Assembly: GCA_947498845.1 (NCBI GenBank)
Contig: CANMLX010000009.1
Location: 1 to 64,000, forward strand
DNA length: 64,000 nucleotides
Direction: 5' to 3'
Origin: an uncultured Flavobacteriaceae bacterium
Lineage (GTDB): Bacteria; Bacteroidota; Bacteroidia; Flavobacteriales; Flavobacteriaceae
A model generated the notes under the pieces. It had not been told where the DNA came from, ran no database searches, and saw nothing but the letters and a program-made list of their open reading frames with translations. This document shows, piece after piece, positions 15,746 through 26,433 of the stretch. Positions within the stretch are counted from its first letter, which is position 1; every line of letters begins with the position of its first letter. A program made the position numbers and the translations under genes.

Positions 15746-18661
15746 TTAGTCTTCAATCGCTTCGTATATTAAACGTTGAATTTCTGTTCTAATATTTTCT
15801 CTTAACAATAAATTTTTTCCTGCATTAGGATACGTTCTGTTTGCTAAAAACACATAGACAATGTCTTCTTTTGGATCTGCCCAGGTATAAGTTCCTGTAA
15901 ATCCAGAATGCCCAAAACTTTTCATTGACAAACAACCGCATGTTGGTCCTACATCACCTAATTGAGGTTTATCAAATCCCACGCCTCTCCTATTATTTTT
16001 TTCGCAATAATAACAGGTATTGAATTTATCTAGTGTCTCAGACTTTAAATAATGTTTACCTCCATAAAATCCTTTTTGCAAATACATTTGCATTATTTTA
16101 GCCACATCGTTAGCATTACTAAATACGCCTGCATGTCCTCCTATGCCGTCTTGCATTGCTGCTCCCATATCATGTACATAGCCATGTACTTTTTGATAGC
16201 GGTAATAATCATCAATTTCTGTGGGTACTATATGTTTATTACTTATCTTTCTGTAGGGGTTATACATCGTATAATTAGCACCTAATGATTGATAAAAATG
16301 AGTTTGTACCAACTCATCTAGCCTTTTGTCGTAATGCTTCTCTATAAATTTCTTTAAAATATAATATGGGAAATCACTATATCTGTATCTTAAACGGGAT
16401 AGTAAATCTGATTCTCTGATAATTTTCTGTATAGAATCCTGATAATCACTTCTTAAAAAGAGATTTTTAGAGACTTCTATATTAAACTTTTTACTTTTAT
16501 TTTTTCTATAATATTTTTCACTTGGCTTTTTAGTAATACTATCTATAGTATGATAATAAAATGGTTCCCAAGGTTTTAATTGGGCGTAATGAGATAGGAT
16601 TTGCTTAATTGTAGCATTCGCTTTATTGGATGTTCTATATTCTGGTAGTAACTTAGACAGTTTACTATTTAATGATACAATACCTTTTTCTTCTAACTCC
16701 ATTATCAAAGGTAGTGTGGCTAAAATTTTTGTTAGCGAAGCAACATCATAAATATCGTTAAAAGCAACTTTTTCTTTTCCTTTATAAGTATGTTTACCAA
16801 AATTCTTATTGTAAAATACTTTTCCTTTTCTTGCTATTAAAAGCTGAATACCAGGCGTCATTTTTCCATTAACTGCATGGTTTGCAATAGAGTCTATTAA
16901 TTTAAGCTTATCGGAATTAATACCTACACGTTCTGGTATGGTATACCCTAGTCTTTTAATTTCATCGTACACAATGCCATCGCCTGCTTTAAAGTAATCG
17001 CTAATAGACACTGGCAGACAGCCTTTTGCTGGAATTGCCCCAAAAATTAATTGTGCCGATTTTTGCTGCGCTACTTTACTATTCTGGTAACTTACAACAA
17101 TACTCTCTATGTTACTAATAGTGCTTATATCGTTTAAAGCATAGGGCTTGGTAAATACATCTAAAATAACATCATGTTTTCTGGATATCTCGTGTAACCA
17201 TACTAATTGCTGATTTGTAAATTTATGCGCTTTCCATGGGTTTTCATTAGAACGATGAAAGCCTATAATTACCGTATTATAGGGCTGTAACTTTGTCATT
17301 AATTCTCCTAAAACATTTGCTTCTATTTGGTGTACTTTTGTGTACTTTTTTAATTCATCTAAAAATACACTTCCATCATCATCCCCCATTTTAACGTAAG
17401 CAATTGTTTTTGTCTCTAGATTAGTTAAAGGCAATAAATTTTTCTCGTTTTTTGAAACAGTAAGGGCATTTTCTATGAGTTCTTCATAAAGCACATTATC
17501 TTTTAACCTATTTAAATCTTTGGTTAAATTGTACAACCCTATGGGCTCGTAATTATTAAGTCCTACTTTATATTTAGCTGCTAGTATTTTTTTTACCGAA
17601 TGTGCTAAACGTTGTTCTGTTATTTCTCCTTTTTTATAAGCGTTCAATATCTTGGAAACTCCTACTCCTACATCTTCAGACATTAGCATCACATCGTTTC
17701 CTGCTTTAAATGCTGCTAAATCGATATCTCCAGATTCATCAAAATCTGCAGCTCCTTTCATGGTTAGCGCATCTGTAAAAATAAGCCCCTGAAACCCTAA
17801 AGAGTCTTTTAGAATATCTGTTACTATATGTTTTGACAATGATGAGGGATAGCCGTCTCTTGGTTCTAAACTTGGTACGTTTAAGTGTGCTACCATAACA
17901 CTGGAAAGTCCTTCCTTTATTAGCTTTTTGTAGGGATACAATTCTATAGAATCAATTCTCTTTTCACTAAAATTAACTGTAGGTAACGTTTTATGTGAAT
18001 CGGTATCGGTATCGCCATGCCCTGGAAAATGTTTTGCATTAGCTAAAACACCTGCACTTTGCATACCTTTCATGAATGCTAAAGCTTTATTGGTTACATT
18101 ATCTCTATCCTCACCAAAGGAGCGATTGCCTATAATAGGGTTTTTAGGATTTGTATTTATATCTACCACTGGAGCAAAGTTAAAATGTACGCCTAAACGT
18201 TTACAATGTTCTCCTATTTGACGTCCTGTTTGCTCTACTAGTTTATTATCTTTTATGGCTCCTAAAGTCATATTCCAAGGGAACGAATATGTTGAGTCCA
18301 AACGCATACTTAATCCCCATTCTGCATCCATCCCTATTAGCATAGGTACTTTAGATAGTAACTGTAACTCATTATTTAATTTGGCTTGTCTTACCGGCCC
18401 TCCATTGGAATAAATAATCCCTCCTATATGATGTTGTCTTACTAAATCTACAATTGCCTTTTTTTCTGCATTTGTTTGATTGGACATCACTTGTACCATA
18501 TACAATTGTCCAACCTTTTCTTTTAATGTCATGGTATTGTATACGCTATCTACCCATTTTTTTTGTAGGTAGCCATCCTTTCGCAATAATGGATTTTCTG
18601 GTTCTTGTGCGTTTAAAAGACTAAGAAAAAGCAGTAGTATTATAGAAGTGACTTGGCGCAT
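15746..18661 (-). CDS. GH3 N-acetylhexosaminidase-like / serine beta-lactamase fusion
   Basis: 971-residue exported protein (signal peptide ending LLNAQ). The first ~580 residues are a GH3 enzyme of the NagZ type with KHFPGHGDTDTDSHKTLP (catalytic His/Asp loop) and the nucleophile region FTDALTMKG. The last ~360 residues form a class C beta-lactamase-like domain with SLTK as SxxK, YSD as YxN and HSG near the end. This fusion is common in Bacteroidota and is thought to act on cell-wall muropeptides. Its pairing with bshA suggests a housekeeping role and not membership of the galactan locus that follows. Confidence 0.93.
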   Translation of the reverse strand: MRQVTSIILLLFLSLLNAQEPENPLLRKDGYLQKKWVDSVYNTMTLKEKVGQLYMVQVMSNQTNAEKKAIVDLVRQHHIGGIIYSNGGPVRQAKLNNELQLLSKVPMLIGMDAEWGLSMRLDSTYSFPWNMTLGAIKDNKLVEQTGRQIGEHCKRLGVHFNFAPVVDINTNPKNPIIGNRSFGEDRDNVTNKALAFMKGMQSAGVLANAKHFPGHGDTDTDSHKTLPTVNFSEKRIDSIELYPYKKLIKEGLSSVMVAHLNVPSLEPRDGYPSSLSKHIVTDILKDSLGFQGLIFTDALTMKGAADFDESGDIDLAAFKAGNDVMLMSEDVGVGVSKILNAYKKGEITEQRLAHSVKKILAAKYKVGLNNYEPIGLYNLTKDLNRLKDNVLYEELIENALTVSKNEKNLLPLTNLETKTIAYVKMGDDDGSVFLDELKKYTKVHQIEANVLGELMTKLQPYNTVIIGFHRSNENPWKAHKFTNQQLVWLHEISRKHDVILDVFTKPYALNDISTISNIESIVVSYQNSKVAQQKSAQLIFGAIPAKGCLPVSISDYFKAGDGIVYDEIKRLGYTIPERVGINSDKLKLIDSIANHAVNGKMTPGIQLLIARKGKVFYNKNFGKHTYKGKEKVAFNDIYDVASLTKILATLPLIMELEEKGIVSLNSKLSKLLPEYRTSNKANATIKQILSHYAQLKPWEPFYYHTIDSITKKPSEKYYRKNKSKKFNIEVSKNLFLRSDYQDSIQKIIRESDLLSRLRYRYSDFPYYILKKFIEKHYDKRLDELVQTHFYQSLGANYTMYNPYRKISNKHIVPTEIDDYYRYQKVHGYVHDMGAAMQDGIGGHAGVFSNANDVAKIMQMYLQKGFYGGKHYLKSETLDKFNTCYYCEKNNRRGVGFDKPQLGDVGPTCGCLSMKSFGHSGFTGTYTWADPKEDIVYVFLANRTYPNAGKNLLLRENIRTEIQRLIYEAIED

Positions 18662-18743
18662 AAAAAAAATTTAATCGTTATTATTAGTATTTAACACTAA
18701 TAACTATGCCAAAATAACACTTTTAAAAAAAAGAGAAAAACTT

Positions 18744-19619
18744 TTATTTATCTATTAATTTCCATGAGCGTACCCAATCGTAAGATGTTGTCCTATCTTC
18801 AACAGAAGCATTCATACCACCATCAACAGGTACTGGATTCCAGTTATAAGTTTCAACGACCATTCTTAAATACATTTTTAGATTGAAATCTGCCTTAGGT
18901 TTTACTTTAGATTGAAATTTCCCATCCAAAAAGAAAAGTATTTCATCTTTACTTTTCCACCAAACAGCATACACATGATAATCGTCATAGACTTTACTTC
19001 CAATAGATGCTTTTGCTGGAACAGTTCCTTTTACAAAATCACAACCATCTGGTATATGTCTGCTGTGTGTATTGGAATTCATAAACTCATCAAACTTTAT
19101 GGTAAACCCTTGTTTGCTTGTTCTTTCTCCAAAACACTCTTGAATATCCAACTCTGTCGTTCTACGATCACAAAAATTAGCGTTTCTTTTCTCATTAATC
19201 AACCAAAAGGTAGACGACATAAACGTTTTATTAGCTTTCATTCTACATTCATAATACCCATAGGTCATACCGCTTCTAGAACCTACATAACCGCCGCCAT
19301 GCGTAAATGTTTTACCGTTTTTTATAATAGGTTTTGGTAGTTTTTTTGCTGTAATCTGCAATTTCCCTTCTGCCAATTTTATATTCTCTGCTTGAAATAA
19401 CCCTGGGGGTCTTCCAATCCACCCTTGACCCGATATTTGCCATTTATTTTCGTTTACTTTATCTTTATTAAACTCATCGGACATCGTTTTTATTTTTTTC
19501 CACTTACTTCCCTTTGGTTTAGGGTCTTCGCCTTTTAAAAAATAGGGAGCCTTTTGAGGATAACTATTAATAGTAAATAAGAACATTAAAATTAATAATT
19601 GAATTCTTCCTTTTTTCAT
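18744..19619 (-). CDS. GH16 endo-galactanase-like enzyme (agarase/porphyranase type)
   Basis: 291 residues with a signal peptide (to about 21) and a single GH16 jelly-roll domain. The catalytic ExDxxE is present as ELDIQE: Glu156 nucleophile, Asp158, Glu161 acid/base. The layout (GRPPGLFQAENIKLAEG, YYECRMKANKTFMSSTFW, TTSYDWVRSWKL near the end) is that of marine GH16 agarases, porphyranases and carrageenases, which hydrolyse beta-1,4-galactosyl links in red-algal galactans. Family assignment is firm; the exact substrate is inference from neighbours (GH2, GH29, galactose genes). It lacks a sorting domain, so is probably periplasmic or secreted in soluble form. Confidence 0.88.
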   Translation of the reverse strand: MKKGRIQLLILMFLFTINSYPQKAPYFLKGEDPKPKGSKWKKIKTMSDEFNKDKVNENKWQISGQGWIGRPPGLFQAENIKLAEGKLQITAKKLPKPIIKNGKTFTHGGGYVGSRSGMTYGYYECRMKANKTFMSSTFWLINEKRNANFCDRRTTELDIQECFGERTSKQGFTIKFDEFMNSNTHSRHIPDGCDFVKGTVPAKASIGSKVYDDYHVYAVWWKSKDEILFFLDGKFQSKVKPKADFNLKMYLRMVVETYNWNPVPVDGGMNASVEDRTTSYDWVRSWKLIDK

Positions 19620-19661
19620 TCGTTTAAATTTTATTAAATACCTGATAGTAAATTAATTAAT

Positions 19662-19824
19662 ATGCCAGTCCTCAAATAAATTTACTGAGTTAAAAAGTGT
19701 CTTTTGAAATGCTATCTTCAACATAAAAAAGAACCGTAACTACGGCTATGCTTATTTTTTATGTCTTGTATAATTCCAAAATCCATCATTTTACTTTACA
19801 GTATATTCATTTAAGAATTGGTAT
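19662..19824. mobile_element. MITE family 1, copy B
   Basis: 163 bases between the GH16 gene and the beta-propeller gene. The right end (AAGAATTGGTAT) and interior match copies C and D almost base for base; the left end is diverged (ATGCCAGTCC). Confidence 0.82.
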
Positions 19825-19881
19825 AAAAATTAGAACGTGTGTAACCACTCCGTTCTCTCATTATAGATCATTATTATACTT

Positions 19882-22320
19882 TTATTTCGCCAATTTGGTA
19901 AAACCAAAAAGTAATTCGCCTTCTTTCGTTTTACCTAGCAATTTACCTGTAAAGTTTGAAGTAGTAAAACCATGCCCATAGGCATTAAATTCTATAATAA
20001 GGTCTTTTCCTTTTTTAATGGTTTTTTCTACACTACAGCCTCTGCCAAAATCTACTTCTTCAACAGCTCCAAACCGTAATGAAGAAAAATCTATATCTGT
20101 TTGAGCATTGAAATCTTTTTCTGAATAAACCAAAATTTTAATTTTTTTTGTGTTATCACTAATGGTTTCTTTATTTAGTAGCGTTATACGCTTTGGGACT
20201 ACTAAGGGTAATACAATATTTTTTGAGTTATGATTATCTCCTGCTAAATCATTTGCTTTAGGCACATCTATAACGGCTAAAGACAGGTGAGTTGCTCTAC
20301 CATATTTATCTTGTAAAACATGAGGTCTTTCTAATTTGTACCAATGTGTTCTAGTGCCATCTACGTATGTGGTGTTATCTGGTGTGTAAGCTGTTCCTTT
20401 GTTAAATTTCCAATGTATACCGTCTGGTGAACGTAAATAAATAGCGCGGTAATCTAAAAATGCGTTAATAATCATATGGTATTGGACTTCATCCTTCCAG
20501 AGTACTGGATCTTCATAATTAGAATTTCTGTACTTCTCGGGTATAATTTCGTTTCCTTGTATAGGCTTGGTTAACGCTGTATATGGTCCAAGTGGATTAG
20601 TATCTTTACTTATCATCATTCCTCCTCCTTTGGTTACAAATAAAAAGCGCCCGTCGTCTAAATGTACTCCTGAAAGATTTCTATAATAACGATAATTTAA
20701 GTTTTTGTGTTCTTTAGATGTTGATAAATCTACTTCCATGATACCTAATCTCTTCCATGGACCACGCATTGATTTGGATGTAAACAAAGTCGCTTCCCAA
20801 TTGATGAGGGAGTAAAGCATATAAGTCCCATCATTAAGTAATACGATGTCTGGATTATGTCCTAAACCTTTTGCAAAACCGTAAGCAATCGCTTTATTAA
20901 CTTTATATGGCCCTGTTGGTTTATCTGCAACGACATGGGCTACAGTAGAATTAGGCCATTCCCAATGCCCTTTAATTCCATTGGCTGGCCATCGCGTAAC
21001 ACACATATGGTATTTACCATCTGTATCTTTTACAGGCCTCCCTCCCCAATAGCTCCAATTAGCTGCTTCTATACCATTTTGAACATCGCGAGGAATTACG
21101 CCTTTTACCCCCCAAATGTTTTCTTCCAATGTATTATGTATTGGCATGGGAAGAATTAAATCACTAAATGACGCTCCTAATACAGTTCTTACTTTTGCTT
21201 TTATAGTTGGTGAAGCTATACTCCTATTACCACTATAATCATGAGCATAAACTACATAAGTGTTTTTTTCGTCTTTTATGGGTGTGAAATCCATATAAGA
21301 GTTCTTTCTTAAATCATGCGCAATTTCACGCATATTATTTCCTTCTGCATCACCTCTGTACACAGAATAGTTTTTCACATCATTACTTTTACTTTTCTTC
21401 CATTCAATTTTTACTTCGGTATCATAAATTTTACAATGTATATCTAATGGAGGTTTGGGTGCTATTTTATCTATTACAGAAGCTACTACTTTATTTGATC
21501 CCGAAGATTCGTTTTTATCTAAACGGGTTACTACATAGGTATACTCTATGCCATTTATTAAATGTTCATCAACAAAAAATAGTTTTTCTGTTTCTCCTAT
21601 CTTCTTATAACCTTTGTTTTGATCCTTACTCCTGTAAATATTAAATTTAGATGTTTTGTTAGACAGTTGATCTGCCCATTCTAGCTTAATACTATTTTTT
21701 AACACTTTAGCCTTTAATTTTGGGCCAACTGTTTCAGGAGATTTAACACTTATATTTACGTAGTGTAAATATACTTTAACGTCTTTTTCAGAATAAAACG
21801 TAGCTTTAACTAAAGGAAATCCTTCTTTTACATCATCATTAGTTAGAGTATAAGTTCCTTTAAAATGCTCTACTTTTTTATCTGATCCTATAAGTTTTAC
21901 TTTTTTTGCAAGTATGCGTTCTTTATCTCCAAATACCAAGCTTAAAGAAATTGTACCTTTACTAATATATTCTAAATCTGCTCCAAAACTCCAATAAAAT
22001 AGATCACCTTCTTTTGGGTTTTGATAGAGAGGGTTTGCATCCAAAGTCACAGATTTCGCTATTCCTTTTTCGCTCATAGAATATAACGTACCGTAATGTA
22101 ATCCCATAGGCTCCTTCTCATTTTTAGTATCACAAGTCCAATATGGGGATTGCTTTTCGGCTCTCCAAGACGCCCAAACTTGATTAAAGTCTCCATCGTT
22201 TATATTCTTAAAAGGTGCATTGTCTCCTAGAAGTACAATTTGTCCCTGAGATAACGAACTACCTATTATCAATAAAAATAACAGCCACTTTTTAAGCACA
22301 TAAGAAACGTATTTAAGCAT
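19882..22320 (-). CDS. Exported Fn3 / beta-propeller glycoside-hydrolase-like protein
   Basis: 812 residues with an N-terminal hydrophobic signal (LLFLLIIGSSLSQGQ). Residues about 30-200 look like a carbohydrate-binding beta sandwich, about 205-385 are two fibronectin type III repeats (each ending in a TYVVTR or TYVVYAHD strand), and about 390-750 show the blade pattern of a five-bladed propeller glycosidase (ANWSYWGGRPVKDTDGKYHM, GHNPDIVLLNDGTYMLYS, NSNYEDPVLWKDEVQYHM). This is the GH43/GH117-like fold; the latter family removes 3,6-anhydrogalactose from agarose oligosaccharides. I cannot name the exact family. It lies between GH16 and GH2 genes, same strand. Confidence 0.72.
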   Translation of the reverse strand: MLKYVSYVLKKWLLFLLIIGSSLSQGQIVLLGDNAPFKNINDGDFNQVWASWRAEKQSPYWTCDTKNEKEPMGLHYGTLYSMSEKGIAKSVTLDANPLYQNPKEGDLFYWSFGADLEYISKGTISLSLVFGDKERILAKKVKLIGSDKKVEHFKGTYTLTNDDVKEGFPLVKATFYSEKDVKVYLHYVNISVKSPETVGPKLKAKVLKNSIKLEWADQLSNKTSKFNIYRSKDQNKGYKKIGETEKLFFVDEHLINGIEYTYVVTRLDKNESSGSNKVVASVIDKIAPKPPLDIHCKIYDTEVKIEWKKSKSNDVKNYSVYRGDAEGNNMREIAHDLRKNSYMDFTPIKDEKNTYVVYAHDYSGNRSIASPTIKAKVRTVLGASFSDLILPMPIHNTLEENIWGVKGVIPRDVQNGIEAANWSYWGGRPVKDTDGKYHMCVTRWPANGIKGHWEWPNSTVAHVVADKPTGPYKVNKAIAYGFAKGLGHNPDIVLLNDGTYMLYSLINWEATLFTSKSMRGPWKRLGIMEVDLSTSKEHKNLNYRYYRNLSGVHLDDGRFLFVTKGGGMMISKDTNPLGPYTALTKPIQGNEIIPEKYRNSNYEDPVLWKDEVQYHMIINAFLDYRAIYLRSPDGIHWKFNKGTAYTPDNTTYVDGTRTHWYKLERPHVLQDKYGRATHLSLAVIDVPKANDLAGDNHNSKNIVLPLVVPKRITLLNKETISDNTKKIKILVYSEKDFNAQTDIDFSSLRFGAVEEVDFGRGCSVEKTIKKGKDLIIEFNAYGHGFTTSNFTGKLLGKTKEGELLFGFTKLAK

Positions 22321-22330
22321 TCTTTTTAAT

Positions 22331-24787
22331 TTATTTAGTTTTAACTACTACCTGATTACTTTTTAACCCTTTAGATTTAGCATACAATTTTATATCTCCT
22401 TTTTGGTTAGAGGACTTTAGAATAGCCAAACACATACCGCTAAAGGCTTTTCTATGATTGGCTTGAAAAGACTCTACACTAGTTTGGTTTCCATTATCTA
22501 CAGCCAACAACTCCCCTGTACCTTCTACCAAAAAGTTCACTAGGTTGTTTGCATTAGGACAAAGGTTTCCATTCGCATCTTCAATTCTAACGGTTACATA
22601 TGCTAAATCAACACCATTAGCATTAATTTTTTTTCTGTCTACAGATAAACTAATTTTTGCTGGTTTTCCTGCAGTTTTAATTTGTTTTTCTAGGATTGGT
22701 TTTCCTTTTTTATAACCAATAACTTTTATATCTCCCGCTTCATAGGGCACTTCCCATGATAATCGGTATTTAGATTGGAATGTTTTAGGCTCATATCTGG
22801 CAAAGTCTATTATAAGTTCTGTTAAATCTTTTCCTTTTATTTTTTTACCCATTGACTTTCCATTCACAAAAAGCTCTGCACTATCACAATTGGTATAACA
22901 ATACACGGGAATAGTTTTTCCCTCCATACCTTTCCAGTTCCAATGTGGTAATAAATGAATCATAGGCGCTGTGGTCCATTGACTTTGGTATAAATAGAAT
23001 CTATCCTTAGGAAATCCGCACAAATCAACTGCTCCAAAATAAGAACTATGAGACGGCCAATCATCATTCCAATAGCCATTAGTTGAATTATCCCTTCCTC
23101 CATATGGGGTTGGTTCTCCTAAATAATCAAAACCAGTCCAAATAAATTCGCCCATACTGTGAGGATTTTGCTCTTGAAAATGAAACTCTACATCTGGTGG
23201 ATATGCCCATATTGGACCTATTAAGTCATAGCTTGTTACATGTTTAGATTCGTGTGTTTTATATTTTTCTATTGGCAAATGGTATACTCCTCTACTGCTT
23301 GTACAACTTGATGTTTCCGATGCAAATAAGGGCAGTTCTGGATAATTATTTCTTATCTCACTATACTTTGTTGGTTTATAGTTTACACCAGCAATATCTA
23401 CTTGTTGTGCCATATTATTATCGTAAGGTCCTGAATAATAATTAAACCCAGCCGATGTAGGTCTGGTTTTATCTAATTCCTTCACATAATCATTAAGCAC
23501 TTTCGCAGTGCGCCATCCATGTTTAGCATCTTTTTGCTCAATAATTTCATTACCAATACTCCACATTACAATTGATGGATGATTTCTATCTCTTAACACC
23601 ATATCTTTAATATCGCGTTCCCCCCATTGATCAAAAAACGTGTTATACCCATTAGGTACTTTTTGTATTTTCCAAACATCAAATGCCTCATCTTGAACTA
23701 ATAAGCCTAACTCGTCACATAACTCTAAAAATTCTCTAGATGGCGGGTTATGACTTGTTCTTATAGCGTTTACCCCCATACGTTTCATAATTTGAAGCTT
23801 ACGCTCATCTGCTCTTCTATAAACAGCGGAACCCAAAGCACCATTATCATGATGTAAACACACCCCATTAAAACGTATTGGTTTATTATTTAAAAAGAAC
23901 TCATCTTTTGTATAAGCAATAGTACGCATTCCAAAACGTGTTTTGTAAGTATCTAAAACAGTGTTTTCTTTTGAAATGGTAGTTACTGCTGTATATAAAT
24001 GTGGGGTATCTAGATCCCAAATTAATGGCTTTTTTATTTTGGTATATAATGCAGAAAGAGATGTGCTATTTGCTTGAACTGTAATTTCTTCTTCTACTGA
24101 AGCTATTAATTTTTTTTCTGAATTAAAATAGTCTTGCTTTACTGTTACGGTTTCATCTTTACCACTTTTATTAATAACGGTTGTTTCATTTTGAATAACA
24201 CCTATTTCTTTGGTTACTGTTGGCGTAGTTATAAAAGTCCCCCATTGTTTAACATGAACTGGATTATCTATTTTTAACCAAACCGAACGGTATATTCCTG
24301 CCCCCGGATACCATCTGGACGATAAATCTTCTGGTTTTAATCTTACCGAAATAACATTGTCTGAACCATCGTATTTTAAATGTTTACTAATATCAAATTC
24401 AAAACCTATATATCCATAAGGGCGATTACCAACAAAGGTCCCATTAATCCATACATGCGCGTTATACATTGCCCCTTCAAACTCTAAACGTACGACTTTA
24501 CCCTTAGCTTCTTTTTTCATTTTAAAATGCTTTCTATACCAACCTGTTCCATGAAATGGTAACCCTCCTGCCCTTGCATTATATTTTACATCAAAAGGAC
24601 CTTCGATAGCCCAATCATGAGGTAAGTCTAGGGTTCTCCATTTTGAATCATCAAATGTATTTTTTTCTGCACCTTCAGCTTTATCGTTATAAAACTTCCA
24701 CGACGCATTAAAATTTAAGTTTTGGGCTTTAACATTGATAATAAAAGTAATCGTTATAACAAATGTTAGTATAAAATTGTTTTTCAT
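22331..24787 (-). CDS. GH2 beta-galactosidase-like enzyme
   Basis: 818 residues with a signal peptide (to about 21). Domain order: sugar-binding jelly roll (about 25-175), immunoglobulin-like domain (about 180-285), TIM barrel (about 290-570) with acid/base Glu414 in MWSIGNEI and nucleophile Glu491 in LFASETSS, then DUF4982-type and invasin-like beta domains. Expected to remove non-reducing beta-galactose from oligosaccharides made by the GH16 enzyme. Ten bases separate it from the downstream propeller gene, indicating an operon. Confidence 0.92.
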   Translation of the reverse strand: MKNNFILTFVITITFIINVKAQNLNFNASWKFYNDKAEGAEKNTFDDSKWRTLDLPHDWAIEGPFDVKYNARAGGLPFHGTGWYRKHFKMKKEAKGKVVRLEFEGAMYNAHVWINGTFVGNRPYGYIGFEFDISKHLKYDGSDNVISVRLKPEDLSSRWYPGAGIYRSVWLKIDNPVHVKQWGTFITTPTVTKEIGVIQNETTVINKSGKDETVTVKQDYFNSEKKLIASVEEEITVQANSTSLSALYTKIKKPLIWDLDTPHLYTAVTTISKENTVLDTYKTRFGMRTIAYTKDEFFLNNKPIRFNGVCLHHDNGALGSAVYRRADERKLQIMKRMGVNAIRTSHNPPSREFLELCDELGLLVQDEAFDVWKIQKVPNGYNTFFDQWGERDIKDMVLRDRNHPSIVMWSIGNEIIEQKDAKHGWRTAKVLNDYVKELDKTRPTSAGFNYYSGPYDNNMAQQVDIAGVNYKPTKYSEIRNNYPELPLFASETSSCTSSRGVYHLPIEKYKTHESKHVTSYDLIGPIWAYPPDVEFHFQEQNPHSMGEFIWTGFDYLGEPTPYGGRDNSTNGYWNDDWPSHSSYFGAVDLCGFPKDRFYLYQSQWTTAPMIHLLPHWNWKGMEGKTIPVYCYTNCDSAELFVNGKSMGKKIKGKDLTELIIDFARYEPKTFQSKYRLSWEVPYEAGDIKVIGYKKGKPILEKQIKTAGKPAKISLSVDRKKINANGVDLAYVTVRIEDANGNLCPNANNLVNFLVEGTGELLAVDNGNQTSVESFQANHRKAFSGMCLAILKSSNQKGDIKLYAKSKGLKSNQVVVKTK

Positions 24788-24819
24788 TGATGGTATTATT
24801 TAATTAAAATATTTATAGA

Positions 24820-26328
24820 TTACTTGAGTTGTATTTTATACACTAAAGCTTTATCTGCTTGATCTGGTTTAACCTTAGGTTGCTGTACTAACACTCCCTT
24901 TTTAGTTCTTTTCCAGATAATTTTTTCTTTACTTCCTAAAACACTAATTGACTTTATTTTTAAATGTTTCGCTTTTTTAGAAAAAACAGATAAATAGCGT
25001 TGAGGGTTTGAACTATCCCAACCTAATTGTATTGCGTAAACAATATTTCCTTTTTGGGTATACCTAATATCTGAAGCATTAAGTTGATTAAGTCCTTTTT
25101 TTATAGCGCCATATTGATTCCATGCATCCTCTGGATCTCGTTTTAAAATAGTAGTGCCTTCTCCAAAACTCACAAATGGACGCGTATTATAAATAGACGC
25201 TCCATACAATGTCATCCAAGCACCTATACCTTCCATAGCCTTAACTTGTTCTTCAGGCATAGTCCCATCTGCCATTGGACCAGCCGATAATAGCATAATA
25301 CCATTTTTACTAACTACTTCAGCAAGCATTCTTATCGCTTTTCCCGAGTCTATTGCTGTTCTCTTTTCTTTATTGTAACACCAACTACTACCAAGTATAA
25401 AATCTGTAATCCAAACTTCTGGTGTAATATCTTCCATAGTAGCTCTTTCTACATTAACCACCGCTAATTCTGTTGGAAAAAAATCCCCTTTAGTATTTAC
25501 AACAACATCTTTACTTAATTTTTGAGCTTTATTAAAATAATTTGTTAGAAATTGTTTTCTATGTGATTCTTTTATATAACGTTGTCCAAAATCCATCCAT
25601 ATATAATCAGGACAATACGCTTCTATAACTTCATTTAATTTATCCAGCCATAAATTGTTTGCCTCGTCGTAAGACATATTACAATAGAGCTTTTTATATT
25701 TTTCATCTTGTGGCACTTCAACAGATTTAAAAACAAGATTATGTCTACTTAGTGGCCTTAAATAAGACGCTTCTTTTTTAGGGTAAAAAATATTATGAAA
25801 TCCGTGATGAAACGTAGCCATAAATTTGAGCCCTCTTTTTTTAGTTTCATCAGCTATAGATTTAACCATATTAATTTTTGGTCCCATGTCTACAGAATTC
25901 CACTCATTAACTTCACTATTCCAAAGTGAAAACCCATCATGATGTTCTGCTATAGAGCCTATAAACTTTGCGCCCATGCCTTCAAACATGTCTACCCATT
26001 CTTTAGCATTAAATTTATTGGCTTTCCAGTTTTTTAAGAAATCGTGGTAATGAAAATTTTCACCGTACGTATCTCTGTGTTTTTTATAGATTTCGCTTCC
26101 CCAGCCTACTCTATTTGGCACATACATCCAACGTGGATACCATTCACCTCCATAAGCTGGCACTGAGTAAATACCCCAATGAAAATACACGCCTAATTTT
26201 GCATCTGCAAACCATTCTGGTACAGCCTCGTGTTGCTTTAAATTTTCCCAATCGGGTTTGTAATTATTTTGGGCATAGAATCCTAATGCAAAGCAATGAA
26301 CGAATATAATAAGTAAAGTTTTTCTCAT
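24820..26328 (-). CDS. GH29 alpha-L-fucosidase / alpha-L-galactosidase-like
   Basis: 502 residues, signal peptide ending FYAQ. GH29 barrel with WFADAKLGVYFHWGIYS, the IAEHHDGFSLW His pair and the nucleophile Asp246 in YIWMDFGQ, followed by a C-terminal beta-sandwich. GH29 enzymes release alpha-L-fucose; some from porphyran loci act on alpha-L-galactose, which differs from fucose by one hydroxyl. In this galactan setting the second activity is plausible, but the sequence alone cannot decide. Thirty-two bases upstream of the GH2 gene in the same operon. Confidence 0.92.
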   Translation of the reverse strand: MRKTLLIIFVHCFALGFYAQNNYKPDWENLKQHEAVPEWFADAKLGVYFHWGIYSVPAYGGEWYPRWMYVPNRVGWGSEIYKKHRDTYGENFHYHDFLKNWKANKFNAKEWVDMFEGMGAKFIGSIAEHHDGFSLWNSEVNEWNSVDMGPKINMVKSIADETKKRGLKFMATFHHGFHNIFYPKKEASYLRPLSRHNLVFKSVEVPQDEKYKKLYCNMSYDEANNLWLDKLNEVIEAYCPDYIWMDFGQRYIKESHRKQFLTNYFNKAQKLSKDVVVNTKGDFFPTELAVVNVERATMEDITPEVWITDFILGSSWCYNKEKRTAIDSGKAIRMLAEVVSKNGIMLLSAGPMADGTMPEEQVKAMEGIGAWMTLYGASIYNTRPFVSFGEGTTILKRDPEDAWNQYGAIKKGLNQLNASDIRYTQKGNIVYAIQLGWDSSNPQRYLSVFSKKAKHLKIKSISVLGSKEKIIWKRTKKGVLVQQPKVKPDQADKALVYKIQLK

Positions 26329-26433
26329 TTGGCCTCTTACTTGATATTTAAATAGTCTTTATAACACAAACTTATACAACACTACAAACCTAAAAGAATC
26401 CATAATACCCAAAACAGACAACAAATCGACATA

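Noticed and set aside
15746..18661. GH3/beta-lactamase fusion as part of the galactan locus
   Set aside because: Its NagZ-type motif and coupling with bshA indicate a cell-wall or housekeeping role; the adjacent GH16 gene belongs to the next unit.
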